NCBI GenBank assembly: GCA_028869325.1
Contig: JAGWST010000523.1
Location: forward strand, 1 to 8,635
Length of the DNA: 8,635 nucleotides
Reading direction: 5' to 3'
From: a bacterium
Lineage (GTDB): Bacteria > Vulcanimicrobiota > Vulcanimicrobiia > Vulcanimicrobiales > SCRA01
Part shown: positions 1-7,199 of the stretch, in pieces
How positions within the stretch are numbered: position 1 is the first letter of the stretch
How the letters are laid out: the number at the start of each line of letters is the position of its first letter
Notes under the pieces: model-generated
Told to the model about the DNA's origin: nothing
Databases searched by the model: none
The model's input: only the letters and a program-made list of their open reading frames with translations
Made by a program: the position numbers and the translations under genes

Positions 1-1479
1 CTGAAGAAGCGGCGCATCTCGCGCAAGGCCTTCACGCGCGGTGTCGAGGTCATCACCCACTTCGTCTCCATCGCCCGCGGCGCCGGCGCGGACGAGATTC
101 TCGCCGTCGCGACCTCCGCGGTGCGCGAGTCCGTCAACGGCCGCGAGTTCGCCGACGCGGTCTCCGCCGCGGCGGGCGTGGAGGTGCGGATCATTCCGGG
201 CGCCGAGGAGGCGCGCCTGATCCAGTTGGGCGTGGCGCGCGGTTACCCGCTCCACGGCCGCGTCGCCTGCATCGTCGACGTCGGCGGCGGCTCTACCGAG
301 GTGATCGTCGCCGATAGCGAGCGCGCGCGTTTCCTGCGCTCCGTGCGGCTCGGCAGCCTGCGGCTCTATGAGGAGTTCCTGGCGGGTCACGATCCCGTCG
401 ACACGGCCGACTACCGGCGGCTGCAGCACCACATCGAGCGCGCTCTGCGGCCGCTGGCGCGCAGCCTGCGCGACTACGACTTCGACGTGGTCATCGCTAC
501 CTCTGGAACCGCGCTGGGCCTGGCGGGCGCCGATGCCGCGGCGCGCGGGCTGCCCGCCGGGCGCGTACACGGCTACGAGCTGACCGCCGCGCGTCTGCGC
601 GCGCTGCAACGTTCGCTGCTGCGCATGACCGTCGCGCAACGGCGGCGCGTCACCGGTATGAATCCGCGCCGCGGCGACATCGTGGTTGCCGGGGCCGCGG
701 TCCTCATCGGCGCGCTCGAGGCGATGGGTCGCTCGTCGTTGATCGTCTGCGATCGGGCGCTTCGCGAAGGCTTGATCGCGGAGTTCCTCGATCAGCGCCT
801 GGAGCGTGCCTCGCAGTCGGGCGATCCGCATGCCGTGCGCGCGGAGGCCGTGCAGGAGTTCGCCGCGCGCTTCGGCACGGGCGGAGAGCACGAGCGCACG
901 GTGGTCGCGCTGGCGCTCTCGCTCTTCGATCAGACGCGGGCGCTGCACGCGCTGGGAGCTCCCGACCGCGAGTTGCTCTACGCCGCCGCGATGCTCCACG
1001 ACGTGGGCAAGTATCTCGCCGCTTCGTCGCACCACAAGCACTCCGCCTACGTGGTGCGCAACGCCGATCTGCGAGGCTCGGCCCCCGGCGAGCTGATACT
1101 GGTCTCCGCCGTGGCGCGCTACCACCGGCGCTCGATGCCCAAGGAGCGCCACCCGGAGTTCGCGCTGCTCTCGCCGGAGGCGCGCGATCGCGTCGCCAAG
1201 CTGGCCGGCATTCTGCGCGTCGCCAATGCCCTCGATGCGTGCAAGCTGGGCGTCGTGACCGGCATACGCGCGCAGGTGCGGGCCGGACGGCTGAGCCTCC
1301 AGGCGGAGGCGGCGCAGGAGATCGCCGCCGAGCTTGCCGCGGCGAACGTGATGTCGGACCTGCTGGCCGCCGCGCTGGGCCTGCCGGTGGACGTGGCCTT
1401 CGTCCGGGTCGAGCGGGACTTCGGCGATCGCTCGTGGGGGGAAACGGAGGGCCGGGCGGCGGAAGCAGGGCGCGGATGA
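1..1479 (+). CDS. ppx: Ppx/GppA family phosphatase with C-terminal HD domain (5' partial)
   Basis: Exopolyphosphatase / pppGpp phosphohydrolase family, cytoplasmic; members degrade polyphosphate or pppGpp. The frame is open from base 1, so the true start lies upstream; 492 codons are visible and the N-terminal phosphate-binding loop (family DIGTNS-type motif) is missing. Visible family signatures are AVATSAVRES (encoded near 103-132), EEARLIQLGV, the second nucleotide/phosphate loop DVGGGSTE at 277-300, and ATSGTALGLAG further on. The C-terminal part contains an HD-type helical domain with MLHDVGKY (His-Asp at 997-1002) followed by several His residues, as in long Ppx proteins. Whether polyphosphate or pppGpp is the substrate cannot be told from sequence. 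The stop overlaps the response regulator start by 4 bases (ATGA), so the two genes are probably cotranscribed and translationally coupled. The pairing with a PhoB/PhoR-like system supports a role in phosphate storage. Confidence 0.93.
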   Translation: MKKRRISRKAFTRGVEVITHFVSIARGAGADEILAVATSAVRESVNGREFADAVSAAAGVEVRIIPGAEEARLIQLGVARGYPLHGRVACIVDVGGGSTEVIVADSERARFLRSVRLGSLRLYEEFLAGHDPVDTADYRRLQHHIERALRPLARSLRDYDFDVVIATSGTALGLAGADAAARGLPAGRVHGYELTAARLRALQRSLLRMTVAQRRRVTGMNPRRGDIVVAGAAVLIGALEAMGRSSLIVCDRALREGLIAEFLDQRLERASQSGDPHAVRAEAVQEFAARFGTGGEHERTVVALALSLFDQTRALHALGAPDRELLYAAAMLHDVGKYLAASSHHKHSAYVVRNADLRGSAPGELILVSAVARYHRRSMPKERHPEFALLSPEARDRVAKLAGILRVANALDACKLGVVTGIRAQVRAGRLSLQAEAAQEIAAELAAANVMSDLLAAALGLPVDVAFVRVERDFGDRSWGETEGRAAEAGRG

Positions 1480-2168
1480 CGGAGACGAAGCGCAAGATTC
1501 TGGTGGTGGATGACGAGGTCTCGATCGTTCGTACCCTGCGCTTCAATTTGGAGCGCAACGGCTACGAGGTCCGCACCGCCGGCGACGGGCGGACGGCCAT
1601 CTCGCTGGCCGCCACCGAATGCCCCGATCTGGTGGTGCTGGACATCATGCTGCCGCTGCTGGATGGGATCGAGGCGTGCAAGCAGATTCGGCGCAGCTCC
1701 GACGTCCCCATCATCATGCTGACGGCGAAGGACCAGGAGATCGACAAGGTGCTGGCGCTGGAGCTGGGCGCCGACGACTACGTGACCAAACCGTTTTCGC
1801 TGCACGAGTTCATGGCGCGCGTGAAGGCGCGCCTGCGCCGCAAGAACGGTCAAGCGCAGCAGCGCGAGCAGGTTCTCGAGTTCGGAGAGGTCCGCCTCGA
1901 TCCCGAGCGCGGCCAGCTCACGGTGCGCGGCGACGAGGTTGCGCTCGCACCCAAGGAGTTCAAGCTCCTGCAGCTGCTGATGGAGAACGAGGGTCGTATC
2001 GTCACGCGTCAGACGCTCCTCGACAAGGTGTGGGGCTACGACTTCGAGGGCGAGCAGCAGACGATCAACGTGCACGTCCGCTGGCTGCGCGAGAAGATCG
2101 AACGCGATCCCAATCAGCCCGAGCGTATCGTCACCGTGCGCGGACGCGGATACGTCTTCAAAGCGTGA
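1476..2168 (+). CDS. OmpR/PhoB-family response regulator
   Basis: DNA-binding response regulator of 230 residues, the normal length for the OmpR/PhoB family. The receiver domain spans about residues 7-120, with acidic pair D12-D13, phospho-acceptor D56 in VVLDIMLP, T83 in IIMLTAKD and K105 in YVTKPFS. A winged-helix output domain follows (about 130-228), with the family signatures LAPKEFKLLQLL, a WGYDFEG stretch, INVHVRWLREKIE and the C-terminal VRGRGYVFKA. The ATG at 1476 was chosen because it gives a receiver of standard length and forms ATGA with the upstream stop; the longer open frame upstream has no homology. It overlaps the kinase gene by 4 bases (GTGA). The cognate partner is almost certainly that kinase. 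Presence next to ppx makes phosphate the best guess for the signal (PhoB/PhoP/RegX3-like), but the OmpR family is too uniform to prove it. Confidence 0.95.
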   Translation: MTETKRKILVVDDEVSIVRTLRFNLERNGYEVRTAGDGRTAISLAATECPDLVVLDIMLPLLDGIEACKQIRRSSDVPIIMLTAKDQEIDKVLALELGADDYVTKPFSLHEFMARVKARLRRKNGQAQQREQVLEFGEVRLDPERGQLTVRGDEVALAPKEFKLLQLLMENEGRIVTRQTLLDKVWGYDFEGEQQTINVHVRWLREKIERDPNQPERIVTVRGRGYVFKA

Positions 2169-3334
2169 CGCCCGTCGATCCAGGTACCGTCGTCACCATC
2201 GCCGTGGTAGGCGGATTGCTCGGGCTGGCGGTCGGGCTCTTCGTCGGACGGCGCGGGGTCGAAGACGCCGCCGCGGCGCTCGCGCGATCGCGCGGGGCGG
2301 GGCACGAAGAGCGCGAAGAAGATCTCGCCGATCGTAGGCTGGAAGAGGTCCTCGCGCGCCTGCCGGCCGCGGCGCTGTTGATCGATCGGGCGGGCCGGGT
2401 GGTCCGCACCAACGCCGCGGCCGCGGAGGTCTTGGGGATTCCGGCGCAGCTGGCGCCGGGGCGCGCGCTGATCGAGCTGGTCCACTCCTACGAGTTAGAC
2501 CTCACGGTGCAGCGCGCGTTGGCGGGTGACGTCACCGAGACAGAGATCGTCTTTCGCGACCTGCCGCTGGAGCGCACGCTGGCCGTGCTGGCCTTCCCGC
2601 TCTCCGGCGGCGACGCCATGGTGCTGGCGCGCGACGAGACGCACGTGGTTCGCTTGGAGCGGGTGCGGCGCGAGTTCGTCGCCAACGTCTCGCACGAGCT
2701 GCGTACGCCGCTGGCGTCGCTGAAGCTTGCGCTCGAGACGCTGCTGGAGAGCGACGACGAAGAGGCGCGCGGCATCTTTCTCCCGCAGATGCGAGCGGAG
2801 ATCGATCGCATGATCGCGCTCACGGAGGATCTCTTGGAGCTGGCGCGCGCCGAGTCGGGGCGCATGATCCTACGCATCGGCGACGTTGACCTGGCGGTGC
2901 TGGTGCGCGAGATCGTGAGGCGCTTCGAGCGGCACGCCCAGGAGCACGGCGTCGCGCTCTCGGTCGATGTGGCGGGGCACGTACCGGCACGGGGCGATCG
3001 CGACCGTCTGGCCCAGGTCTTGGTCAACCTCATCGACAACGCGCTGCGTTACACGCCGCGCGGCGGCAGCATCGTCGTGGGAGCGGAGTGCCGCGAGGGC
3101 GAGGCGTCGTTGACGGTGCGCGACACCGGCGCCGGGATACCGTATGCGGACCTGCCGCACGTCTTCGAGCGTTTCTACGTGGTCGACCGCTCGCGGCGGC
3201 GCGGCGCAAGCGGCACGGGGCTGGGCCTGGCGATCGTCAAGCACCTCATCGAGGCGCACCAGGGAACGGTGGGGGCCGAGTCGGAGCTGGGCGCCGGCTC
3301 GACGTTCAGCTGCCGTTGGCCGGTGGCGCGATGA
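2165..3334 (+). CDS. PhoR-like sensor histidine kinase (one TM helix, PAS, HisKA, HATPase_c)
   Basis: Membrane-anchored sensor kinase, 389 residues. The GTG start at 2165 overlaps the regulator stop as GTGA; it puts a hydrophobic helix (about residues 8-28) right at the N terminus, ending in the positively charged GRRG. No periplasmic sensing loop exists, since there is only one membrane segment. A PAS-like region follows (about 57-160, containing AAALLIDRAGRVVRTNAAAAEVLG-type sequence). The HisKA domain has FVANVSHELRTPLASLK with phospho-acceptor H177. The ATPase domain has the N box NLIDN (288-292), G1 box DTGAG (320-324), an F box around FERFYVVDRS and G2 box GTGLGLAIVKHL (350-361). The layout, a short N-terminal anchor plus cytoplasmic PAS, matches PhoR kinases, which sense phosphate indirectly through the Pst/PhoU complex. 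No pst or phoU gene lies in this window. It is expected to phosphorylate D56 of the upstream regulator. Confidence 0.94.
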   Translation: MTPVDPGTVVTIAVVGGLLGLAVGLFVGRRGVEDAAAALARSRGAGHEEREEDLADRRLEEVLARLPAAALLIDRAGRVVRTNAAAAEVLGIPAQLAPGRALIELVHSYELDLTVQRALAGDVTETEIVFRDLPLERTLAVLAFPLSGGDAMVLARDETHVVRLERVRREFVANVSHELRTPLASLKLALETLLESDDEEARGIFLPQMRAEIDRMIALTEDLLELARAESGRMILRIGDVDLAVLVREIVRRFERHAQEHGVALSVDVAGHVPARGDRDRLAQVLVNLIDNALRYTPRGGSIVVGAECREGEASLTVRDTGAGIPYADLPHVFERFYVVDRSRRRGASGTGLGLAIVKHLIEAHQGTVGAESELGAGSTFSCRWPVAR

Positions 3335-3366
3335 TCGACGCCAAGGCGGCTCGCCTCGGTGCGTGA
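3331..3366 (+). other. 11-codon mini-ORF at the kinase stop (ATGA junction)
   Basis: An ATG at 3331 overlaps the kinase TGA in the same 4-base ATGA arrangement used at three other junctions here (a fourth is GTGA), but its frame (MIDAKAARLGA) stops at 3364-3366. It overlaps the GTG start of the following HisKA gene (3359) in another frame. It could be a coupling peptide that hands ribosomes to the GTG start, or the original start of the HisKA gene cut off by a one-frame indel or base-call error. No independent function is claimed. Confidence 0.3.
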
Positions 3367-3571
3367 GGCAGAGGTGCGCGCCCGCCTGAAGCAGATCGCC
3401 CACGACATCCGCGGCCCGATCACGACCATAGGGGGTTTCTCCGAGCTGCTCGAGCAATCGCTGGCCGAGGACGACGAGCGGCGCGCCCACCTTGCCGCTA
3501 TTCGGCGCGCCGTCCGACGTCTGCGCGAGCTCGCGGATCGGCTCTCGCACGAGGCCCAGGGCGGCGACTGA
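3359..3571 (+). CDS. Small stand-alone HisKA (histidine kinase dimerisation/phospho-acceptor) domain protein
   Basis: A 70-residue protein starting at GTG 3359. It is nearly all one HisKA domain: helix 1 carries the H box IAHDIRGPITTIGGFSELL with candidate phospho-acceptor H15 and the conserved Pro at 20, and a second charged helix (about 40-66, rich in Arg and Glu) would complete the two-helix hairpin. The H box has His-Asp rather than His-Glu, a known variant. There is no ATPase domain, membrane helix or sensor region, so it cannot autophosphorylate alone. It might accept phosphate from the neighbouring kinase, dimerise with it, or act as a phosphotransfer protein; it could also be the remnant of a second kinase. 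An AAGG stretch 12 bases before the GTG is a poor ribosome site. It lies in the same frame as the kinase, separated by that gene's single TGA and 24 bases. Confidence 0.65.
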   Translation: MREAEVRARLKQIAHDIRGPITTIGGFSELLEQSLAEDDERRAHLAAIRRAVRRLRELADRLSHEAQGGD

Positions 3572-3680
3572 AGCGGCGCCGCGCGCCGGCACCGGAGGAG
3601 GCCCATATCGAAAAGCGAAACGCGCCGCGATGGCCACCTCACCGACGCTCCTCCCGCGGATGCCCTCCGTGGGCTCCTCC

Positions 3681-4724
3681 ATGCGGGCGCTGCTGAAGGC
3701 ATCCGCGGCGCCGGGCATGGTGCTCTCCGAAGTTCCCGTGCCGCAGATCGGCCCCGGCGAGGTGCTGATCGCCGTTCAAAAAGCCGGCGTCTGCGGGACG
3801 GACCAGCACATCTACCGCTGGGACTCCTGGGCCCAGCGGCGTCTGGTCCCCCCGCTCGTGGTCGGCCACGAGTTCATGGGCATCGTCGCCGCGGTCGGCC
3901 AGGCGGTGCGCTCCGTTCGCCCCGGCGACCGCGTGGCCGCGGAGGGACACATCTCCTGCGGCTACTGCTTTCAATGCCGTACCGGCCAGGCGCACATCTG
4001 CGAGCACGTGCAGATCATCGGCGTTGACCGTGACGGCGCTTTCGCGGAGTACCTTTCGATGCCGGAGGTCAACGTCTGGAAGCTGGACCCAGCGATCCCA
4101 GACGAGTTCGCCGCCGTCTTCGACCCGTTGGGGAATGCGGTGCACACGGTGATGGAGGCGGGCGTCAGCGGCAAGACCGTGGTGATCACGGGCGTCGGGT
4201 CGATCGGCCTGATGGCGATTCCCGTTGCGCGCGCCGCGGGCGCGGCCGCGGTGATCGCCGTCGACGTGAACGCCGAGAAGCTGGCACTGGCACGCCGGCT
4301 CGGTGCCGACGCCGTCTTCGATGCGCGCGACGCGCGCGTCGTCGAGGACATCTTCGCGCTCACCAACGGTGACGGCGCCGACGTGCTGTTGGAGATGAGC
4401 GGAAGCGGGCAAGCGATCAACCTTGGTCTGGCTGCCGTTCGCAACGGGGGGCGAGCCGCGCTGCTGGGGATCCCCTCGGACGAGGTGCAGCTCAACCTCG
4501 CCGAGCGCATCATCTTCAAGGGCTTGACGGTCCTGGGCATCAACGGGCGCAAGATGTTCGAGACCTGGTATCAGACGCAGGCGCTGGTCAAGAGCGGCCG
4601 TATCGATCTGCAGCCGATCATCACGCACGTTCTGCCGTTCGAGCGTTTTGAGGAGGCGTTCGCGCTGATGCATGAAGGGAAGGCGGCGAAGATCGTGCTC
4701 GACGTGCGAGGGGATGCGAGATGA
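3681..4724 (+). CDS. tdh: L-threonine 3-dehydrogenase, zinc-dependent MDR family
   Basis: Cytoplasmic NAD-dependent enzyme (EC 1.1.1.103) that oxidises L-threonine to 2-amino-3-ketobutyrate, the substrate of the next gene product. From ATG 3681 the protein has 347 residues, close to E. coli Tdh (341). Remembered E. coli numbering then fits: catalytic-zinc ligand C38 in GVCGTDQHIY, H63-E64 in VVGHEF, and structural-zinc cysteines C93, C96, C99 and C107 in SCGYCFQC...HIC. The Rossmann glycine motif GVGSIG is at 171-176, with an acidic residue in VIAVDVN ending the next strand. The C-terminal GINGRKMFETWYQTQALV is a strong Tdh signature and separates it from other alcohol dehydrogenases. Start choice is uncertain: in-frame ATGs at 3630 and 3660 and a GTG at 3669 would add up to 17 residues, and none has a clear ribosome site. 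A GGAGGAGG at 3594-3601 is too far upstream to settle it. Its stop overlaps the kbl start as ATGA. Confidence 0.95.
   Translation: MRALLKASAAPGMVLSEVPVPQIGPGEVLIAVQKAGVCGTDQHIYRWDSWAQRRLVPPLVVGHEFMGIVAAVGQAVRSVRPGDRVAAEGHISCGYCFQCRTGQAHICEHVQIIGVDRDGAFAEYLSMPEVNVWKLDPAIPDEFAAVFDPLGNAVHTVMEAGVSGKTVVITGVGSIGLMAIPVARAAGAAAVIAVDVNAEKLALARRLGADAVFDARDARVVEDIFALTNGDGADVLLEMSGSGQAINLGLAAVRNGGRAALLGIPSDEVQLNLAERIIFKGLTVLGINGRKMFETWYQTQALVKSGRIDLQPIITHVLPFERFEEAFALMHEGKAAKIVLDVRGDAR
4708..4713 (+). promoter_or_regulatory. Ribosome binding site of kbl
   Basis: GAGGGG lies 7 bases before the ATG at 4721, inside the 3' end of tdh. It supports that ATG as the start and indicates independent initiation as well as coupling through the ATGA overlap. 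Confidence 0.6.
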
Positions 4725-5920
4725 ACGCGGGATTCGACCGGATGCTGGGTGCGGAGCTGCAGCGCCTCAAGGATGGAGGGACCTACAAACGGTTGCGCCA
4801 TCTGACCACGCCGATGGCGCCGCAGGTCAAGATGGAGGAGGCCGGCGAGGTGCTGGTCCTCTCCAGCAACGACTATCTCGGTCTGGCCGACGATCCTCAG
4901 GTGATCGAGGGCGGCGTCGCGGCCTTGCGCACGTACGGCGCCGGCACGGCCAGCGTGCGGTTCATCTGCGGGACGTTCGATATCCACCGCCGGCTGGAGC
5001 GACGTCTGGCGGCGTGCTTCGGCTTCGAGGCTGCGCTATCGTATGTCTCGTGTTGGAGCGCCAATACGGGGCTGATCCCGACCCTTGCCGTCGAGGGCAC
5101 GGCCATCGTCTCCGACGAGCTCAACCACGCATCGATCATCGACGGCTGCCGTTTGGCCACGCAAGCCAAGCGCCTGCGCTACAAGCACGGCGACATGGCG
5201 GACTTGGAGGCGCAGCTGGCCGGCCTGCCTCGCGAGATGACCAAGTTCATCGTCACGGACGGCGTCTTCTCCATGGAGGGCGACCTTGCCAGGCTGCCGG
5301 AGATCGCGGCGCTAGCCCAGCGCTACGACGCGGTGAGCATCGTCGACGACAGCCACGGCACCGGCGTGATGGGCGCGACGGGGCGCGGTACCATCGAGCA
5401 CTACGGCCTGCAGGGCAAGATCGATATCCTCACGGGAACGCTTGGCAAGGCGCTGGGCGGCGCCGCGGGCGGCTTCGTCTGCGGCTCCGCAAACGTGGTC
5501 GACATGCTGATCCAGCGCTCGCGGCCGCAGCTCTTCTCGAACGCGCTGCCGTGTACGGTAGCCGGGAGTGCGCTGGCGGCGCTGGACCAGTTGGAGCAGC
5601 GCCCGGAGCTGGTGGCAAGGCTGCGTGCGAACACGCAGTGGTTCCGCGAAGCGCTGCGGCGCATGGGCTACCGGCCGCTGGCGGGCGAGGCGGCGATCAT
5701 CCCGATCATCGTCGGCGAGACGGCGTTCGCCATCAAGATGAGCGAACGGCTCCTGGAAGAGGGACTCTTCGTCACGGGCTTCGGGTACCCCGTGGTTCCC
5801 GAGGGAACGGCTCGCATTCGGGTGCAGATGTCGGCGGCACTCGACCGGCCGCAGCTGGAGCACGCATTGGCCATCTTCGAGCGCGTGGGACGCGAGCTGG
5901 GGGTATTGGCCACGGCTTGA
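4721..5920 (+). CDS. kbl: 2-amino-3-ketobutyrate CoA ligase (glycine C-acetyltransferase)
   Basis: PLP-dependent enzyme (EC 2.3.1.29), cytoplasmic. It cleaves 2-amino-3-ketobutyrate with CoA into glycine and acetyl-CoA, completing the threonine dehydrogenase route. The 399-residue length matches E. coli Kbl (398). Diagnostic segments are SSNDYLGLADDP (near 48-59), ASVRFICGTFDIHRRLE, SDELNHASIIDG with H136 stacking on PLP, TDGVFSMEGD, VDDSHGTGVMG with D209/D210 and H212, and TGTLGKALGGAAGG with the Schiff-base lysine K243. The end reads TGFGYPVVPEGTARIRVQMSAA, as in Kbl. The close relatives AONS (BioF), ALAS and SPT share the fold, but adjacency to tdh and the ASVRFICGT segment favour Kbl. The start at 4721 has GAGGGG 7 bases upstream and overlaps the tdh stop by 4 bases, so both are one operon. 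Confidence 0.95.
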   Translation: MNAGFDRMLGAELQRLKDGGTYKRLRHLTTPMAPQVKMEEAGEVLVLSSNDYLGLADDPQVIEGGVAALRTYGAGTASVRFICGTFDIHRRLERRLAACFGFEAALSYVSCWSANTGLIPTLAVEGTAIVSDELNHASIIDGCRLATQAKRLRYKHGDMADLEAQLAGLPREMTKFIVTDGVFSMEGDLARLPEIAALAQRYDAVSIVDDSHGTGVMGATGRGTIEHYGLQGKIDILTGTLGKALGGAAGGFVCGSANVVDMLIQRSRPQLFSNALPCTVAGSALAALDQLEQRPELVARLRANTQWFREALRRMGYRPLAGEAAIIPIIVGETAFAIKMSERLLEEGLFVTGFGYPVVPEGTARIRVQMSAALDRPQLEHALAIFERVGRELGVLATA

Positions 5921-5978
5921 GCATCCGCCGGCCCAGTTCGCCCGTTTGAAGGGGCGTGAGGGAGGCCGTGCGAATGGC

Positions 5979-5984
5979 GGGAGG
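5979..5984 (+). promoter_or_regulatory. Ribosome binding site deciding the sigma factor start
   Basis: GGGAGG lies 3 bases before ATG 5988, a short but usable spacing. It supports this ATG over the in-frame TTG at 5946, which would add 14 low-complexity residues (rich in Gly and Arg) outside the sigma fold. Confidence 0.5.
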
Positions 5985-5987
5985 ACG

Positions 5988-6530
5988 ATGTCCGGGAGCG
6001 TGGACGAGGGGTTGCTGGAGCGCATCGCTTCCGGCGATGCGGCGGCTTTCTCCGCATTGTACGACCGCTACGCCGCCCTGGTCTACGGCGTGGCGAAGCG
6101 CATCCTACGCAGCCCCGAGCAGGCGCAAGACGTGACGCAGAGCGTCTTTCTCAAGGTCTGGTCGAAGCCGCGGCTCTTCACGGGCGGAAGCTTCGGTGCA
6201 TGGGTCGCGCGCGTGGCGCGTAACGCCGCACTCGACATCCTGCGCTCGAGCGCGGTGCGGCTGCGCGAGCCGGAGATTCCCACGACGCTCGCGGCGACCG
6301 GCGATCTGGAGGAGGCCGTCTTCGCCGGCGTCGATCGCGAGACCGTGGCGCGGGCCGTGCGCGCGCTGCCGGAGAACGAACGCGTGCCGATCGAGCAGGC
6401 CTACTTCGGCGGCTTGACCTACCGCGAGGTGGCGGAGCGGATGGATGCACCGTTGGGAACCGTGAAGACGCGCATTCGATCCGGACTACAACGCCTGCGC
6501 GGTGCCTTACAGGGGGCGGTGACGCGATGA
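5988..6530 (+). CDS. ECF RNA polymerase sigma factor
   Basis: Extracytoplasmic-function (sigma-70 group 4) factor of 180 residues, a typical ECF length. Region 2 covers about 18-88: FSALYDRYAALVYGVAKRIL, then EQAQDVTQSVFLKVW (core binding and -10 recognition) and GSFGAWVARVARNAALDILR. A linker with acidic residues follows. Region 4 (about 116-175) has RALPENERVPIEQAYFGG, then the helix-turn-helix LTYREVAERMDAPLGTVKTRI, which reads the -35 element. There is no region 1 or 3. It follows kbl after 67 bp; that gap holds no promoter I can recognise. The next gene encodes its probable anti-sigma factor and overlaps the stop by 4 bases. The RskA-type partner suggests a SigK-like ECF group, but group assignment needs a profile search. 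Confidence 0.93.
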   Translation: MSGSVDEGLLERIASGDAAAFSALYDRYAALVYGVAKRILRSPEQAQDVTQSVFLKVWSKPRLFTGGSFGAWVARVARNAALDILRSSAVRLREPEIPTTLAATGDLEEAVFAGVDRETVARAVRALPENERVPIEQAYFGGLTYREVAERMDAPLGTVKTRIRSGLQRLRGALQGAVTR

Positions 6531-7195
6531 GCTCGATCGAGCATCACGACGAGCTGCGCGATCTCGCCATGCTCTACACGTTGGGCGCGTTGGAGACGAA
6601 CCTGACGCACTGCGAGGATCTGACGCGCATCGAGGCGCATCTCCACGAGTGTGACGAGTGCCGCCATGAGGTGGCGATGGCACAGGTCGGCACCGCGATG
6701 CTGGCGCGCAGCGCCGCCGAGGAGCCGCCGTCCGAGCTCAAGAGTCGCGTGATGGCGGCCACGCTGCCCAAGCCGCGCCGCAAGGAGGCGAACTTCGCCT
6801 CTTGGACGGCGATTGCCGCGGCGATCGCTCTGCTGCTGGGCTTCGCGGCGTTGCTGCGCCCGCATCCGCCGGCCCAAGGTCCGGTGACGATACGGCTGCA
6901 GAGCACGACGACGGCCGCCGCGGGCGTGGTTCACGCCGGCGGCGGGGACAACATGACGGTGGACGTGGCGAACTTGGCGCCGCTTCCCGCGGGTCGCGTC
7001 TACCAGCTCTGGGCGATCGCTCCGGGCTCGCGGCCCGCGCCTGGACCGACGTTCTCGGTCGGCAACGACGGAAAGGCCAGCGTCGCGATGCACGCGCCCG
7101 CGCAGAAGGGACTCGTGATCGCCGTGACGGTCGAGCCTTCCGGCGGATCACAAGCCCCAACGACGCGGCCGTTCCTTGCCGGCAAGTTGGAGTGA
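6527..7195 (+). CDS. Transmembrane anti-sigma factor, zinc-finger-type N terminus with RskA C-terminal domain
   Basis: A 222-residue inner-membrane protein expected to hold the upstream ECF sigma factor inactive. The cytoplasmic N terminus (1-90) contains MLYTLGALE and then HLHECDEC, giving the H38-x3-C42-x2-C45 spacing of zinc-associated anti-sigma domains. One membrane helix lies at about 91-110. The outer part (about 117-222) has the RskA domain signatures VYQLWAIAPG, a GPTFSVGNDGKASV stretch and ITVTVEPSGGS-like sequence (here VTVEPSGGSQAPTTRPFL) near the end. RskA-type regulators are usually released by stepwise proteolysis; the signal here is unknown. The ATG forms ATGA with the sigma stop, the common layout for a sigma/anti-sigma pair made in fixed ratio. 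AGGGGG lies 10 bases upstream. Its stop is only 4 bp from the convergent lipoprotein stop. Confidence 0.92.
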   Translation: MSSIEHHDELRDLAMLYTLGALETNLTHCEDLTRIEAHLHECDECRHEVAMAQVGTAMLARSAAEEPPSELKSRVMAATLPKPRRKEANFASWTAIAAAIALLLGFAALLRPHPPAQGPVTIRLQSTTTAAAGVVHAGGGDNMTVDVANLAPLPAGRVYQLWAIAPGSRPAPGPTFSVGNDGKASVAMHAPAQKGLVIAVTVEPSGGSQAPTTRPFLAGKLE

Positions 7196-7199
7196 GTCG

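Noticed and set aside
704..2075. Long minus-strand open frames opposite ppx and the response regulator
   Set aside because: They lie antisense to well-supported genes, have Arg/Pro/Ala- or His/Leu-rich composition typical of shadows in GC-rich DNA, and show no domain motif.
3604..3606. Minus-strand ATG beside GGAGGAGG as a possible antisense gene start
   Set aside because: The downstream minus-strand frame is a low-complexity shadow of the HisKA gene and has no ribosome site of its own; the GGAGGAGG is oriented for the plus strand.
3492..3680. N-terminal extension of the tdh frame back to 3492
   Set aside because: It overlaps the HisKA gene and reads as low-complexity sequence; Tdh homology and zinc-ligand numbering begin at the ATG at 3681. 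Only a short extension to 3630 or 3660 remains possible.
5946..5987. Upstream TTG start of the sigma factor gene
   Set aside because: It adds 14 Gly/Arg-rich residues outside the sigma fold, while ATG 5988 has GGGAGG just upstream.
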